From contig JANSYI010000017.1 of assembly GCA_024742475.1 (NCBI GenBank), positions 138,529-193,519 of the forward strand: 54,991 nt of DNA, read 5' to 3'. Below are positions 54,006 through 54,991 of this stretch, piece by piece. A program made the position numbers and the translations under genes. The notes under the pieces were generated by a model. It did no database searches. It was not told the DNA's origin and saw nothing but the letters and a program-made list of their open reading frames with translations. The stretch's first letter is position 1. Each line of letters starts with the position of its first letter. Source of the stretch: a bacterium. Lineage in GTDB: Bacteria > Myxococcota_A > Polyangia > Nannocystales > Nannocystaceae.

Positions 54006-54488
54006 ATGTCCAAGTTCCACGATTTCGAGATGGAGTCGATCACCGGGGAGTCGGTGCCGCTGCGTCGGTTCGAAGGCAAGGCCGCGCTCGTCGTCAATGT
54101 CGCCAGCCAGTGAGGCCTGACGCCTCAGTACGCAGGTCTGCGTACGCTGCACGAGCGCCGAGACGACTTGAACGTCCTCGCCTTCCCCTGCAACCAGTTC
54201 GGCAAGCAGGAGCCCGGCACCAACGCCGAGATCCACGAGTTCGCCAAGCGCAAGTACGACGTGAACTTTCCGATGTTCGCCAAGGTCGAGGTCAACGGCG
54301 ACGGCGCGGCGCCGCTGTACCAGTACCTGCGCGAGCAAGCCCCCGCCTCCGACGGCTCCACCGTGATCTCATGGAACTTCGCGAAGTTCCTCGTCGACGC
54401 CGAAGGCAACGTGGTCAAGCGCTACGGTCCCAAGACGACGCCCGAGGAGATCGAAGCCGACCTCGACGAGGCCCTCGGCGGGGGCTAA
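54006..54488 (+). CDS. gpx: Selenocysteine-containing glutathione peroxidase (TGA read as Sec)
   Basis: The 160-aa protein is a thiol/glutathione peroxidase reducing hydroperoxides. The frame is open from ATG 54006 to the TAA at 54486-54488 except for one TGA at 54111-54113, which falls exactly where the family's catalytic Cys/Sec lies: NVASQ-U-GLTPQY (residue 36). The rest of the catalytic tetrad is intact: Gln68 in FGKQEPG, and Trp123-Asn124 in ISWNFAKFLVD. FPCNQF (60-65) is conserved. Length equals the family norm. Reading TGA as a stop would leave a useless 35-residue peptide and an initiator-less remainder. A hairpin with a GGUC loop lies 21 nt after the TGA. SelA, SelB, SelD and tRNA(Sec) must be encoded elsewhere. 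Sec assignment is a strong inference. Confidence 0.93.
54111..54145 (+). promoter_or_regulatory. Bacterial SECIS element (two abutting hairpins)
   Basis: Hairpin A is TGAGGC-ctgac-GCCTCA (54111-54127) and includes the Sec TGA in its stem. Hairpin B is GTACGCA-GGTC-TGCGTAC (54128-54145), directly adjoining. The GGUC loop begins 22 nt after the TGA, within the range of bacterial SECIS elements recognised by SelB. From memory, the apical GCAGGUCUGC is the same as in the E. coli fdhF SECIS. Both hairpins lie within the coding sequence. Confidence 0.85.
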
Positions 54489-54563
54489 AGCGTCCGCGAG
54501 TGTCCAGCATCGCGGACACCCTGCACCTTCGCGGGCCCGCCGATTGACACCGTCGGCGGCCTG

Positions 54564-54583
54564 CATGAAGGCTGTGCTTCATG
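54564..54583 (+). promoter_or_regulatory. Inverted repeat covering the start codon of the last gene
   Basis: CATGAAG (54564-54570) and CTTCATG (54577-54583) are perfect 7-bp inverted repeats with a 6-nt loop. The right arm includes the ATG at 54581. In mRNA this hairpin would cover the start codon and could restrict translation. It may be chance. Confidence 0.3.
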
Positions 54584-54991
54584 AAGCGCACGAGCCTCCT
54601 CTCCGCCGCCGCCGCCCTCACGGCCTGCTTCTCCCCGGAGGTCAGCACCGAGACCGCGATGGGCTCCGGCGGCACCGATGGCAGCACGGGCACCGACATG
54701 ACCTCGGGCCCCGCCGAGGGCAGCTCAGGGAGCGGCGACCCGGGCAGCGACACCACGAGCGTCGACCCCGACACCACCGCCACGGGCTCCGAGACAGGCA
54801 TCGACCCCAACGACGCCCCGCCTCAGTTCGAGAGATTCACCGTCAACGGTTCCACCGCGCCGGCCGAAGTCGACGAGGGCGGCACCATCGCTCTCGAAGC
54901 CGACGTCACCGACGACATGGGCGTCGCCTCGGTCGAGTTCTTCGATGGAGACACCTCGCTGGGGGTGGTGGACGCCGCTCCGTTCGAGCTC
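54581..54991 (+). CDS. Stalked lipoprotein with Ig-like domain, partial (runs off right edge)
   Basis: The first 137 residues of a lipoprotein are present. Signal MKRTSLLSAAAALTAC has lipobox LTAC (Cys16). A G/S/T/D-rich stalk follows (GGTDGSTGTDMTSGPAEGSSGSG) to about residue 70. Then FERFTVNGSTAPAEVDEGGTIALEADVTDDMGVASVEFFDGDTSLGVVDAAPFEL begins a bacterial Ig-like domain of the kind that describes ligand-binding surface proteins (Ig-like fold 9 type). The frame is open to the window end. It belongs to the same stalked-lipoprotein class as several other genes here. Confidence 0.8.
   Translation, partial: MKRTSLLSAAAALTACFSPEVSTETAMGSGGTDGSTGTDMTSGPAEGSSGSGDPGSDTTSVDPDTTATGSETGIDPNDAPPQFERFTVNGSTAPAEVDEGGTIALEADVTDDMGVASVEFFDGDTSLGVVDAAPFEL

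Noticed and set aside
54168..54488. A short glutathione peroxidase fragment starting at TTG 54168
   Set aside because: It lacks the catalytic residue and the N-terminal strand. The upstream frame continues without other stops through the TGA, so the fragment is an artefact of reading TGA as stop.

Overview
The window is high-GC DNA with about 48 closely packed genes on both strands. It looks like a chromosomal segment of a predatory-type delta-proteobacterium of the order Myxococcales, suborder Nannocystineae (Nannocystis/Plesiocystis/Enhygromyxa-like). The main evidence is the large number of lipoproteins in which the lipobox Cys is followed by a long Ser/Thr/Gly/Asp-rich stalk and then a distinct ectodomain. 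Supporting evidence is the presence of myxobacterial Cys-rich repeats, thrombospondin type 3/OmpA proteins, DUF4388 (PATAN) proteins and AgmX/PglI-like proteins. The taxonomic call is inference. No rRNA, tRNA, CRISPR array or intact insertion sequence was seen.

Layout. 0.2-14.6 kb: moaB, an MBL-fold hydrolase, an unknown membrane protein, an OmpA/TSP3 protein, a giant S41 lipoprotein protease, a TerB + SPFH pair, a class III aminotransferase and an alpha/beta-hydrolase-like lipoprotein whose nucleophile is missing. 14.8-17.5 kb: two divergent lipoproteins in DNA of visibly lower GC. 17.7-27.9 kb: a lamin-tail/Cys-rich lipoprotein, galE, a 168-bp palindromic MITE-like element, MscS, a PATAN/TPR protein, a type IV pilin-like protein, ExbD, an ECF sigma factor and an HNH nuclease. 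28.2-39.8 kb: a GT-C-like membrane enzyme coupled to a receptor-L-repeat lipoprotein, a nucleotidyltransferase, ugd and an M23 peptidase. 40-47.7 kb: a rhomboid protease, an ECF sigma/anti-sigma-like module with EP repeats, a tandem lipoprotein pair and an OmpA + vWFA operon. 47.9-55 kb: yggX-glyS, an unknown Cys-rich membrane protein, an MsbA-like ABC exporter, a DUF3105 lipoprotein, a selenocysteine glutathione peroxidase and a truncated lipoprotein at the right edge.

The strongest discovery is the glutathione peroxidase at 54006-54488. Its catalytic residue is encoded by an in-frame TGA (54111-54113). Two abutting perfect hairpins begin at that codon, and the second (54128-54145) carries the GGUC apical loop typical of a bacterial SECIS element. 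Ordinary gene calling would truncate or miss this gene. Two further unexplained structures are a pair of tandem hairpins with a shared loop sequence in a divergent intergenic region (53265-53363) and the long palindromic element at 21166-21333. About a quarter of the genes have a TANNNT box 5-9 nt before the start codon and no Shine-Dalgarno sequence, which suggests frequent leaderless transcripts and was used to choose several starts.

Genes that probably work together: ugd, galE and the sugar nucleotidyltransferase supply nucleotide sugars for surface polysaccharide. ExbD, the OmpA proteins, M23, S41 and the many lipoproteins are envelope components. Two ECF sigma factors probably regulate envelope genes. 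YggX, GlyRS, the DUF3105 protein and the selenoperoxidase sit together at the right end, and the last two may form a redox operon.
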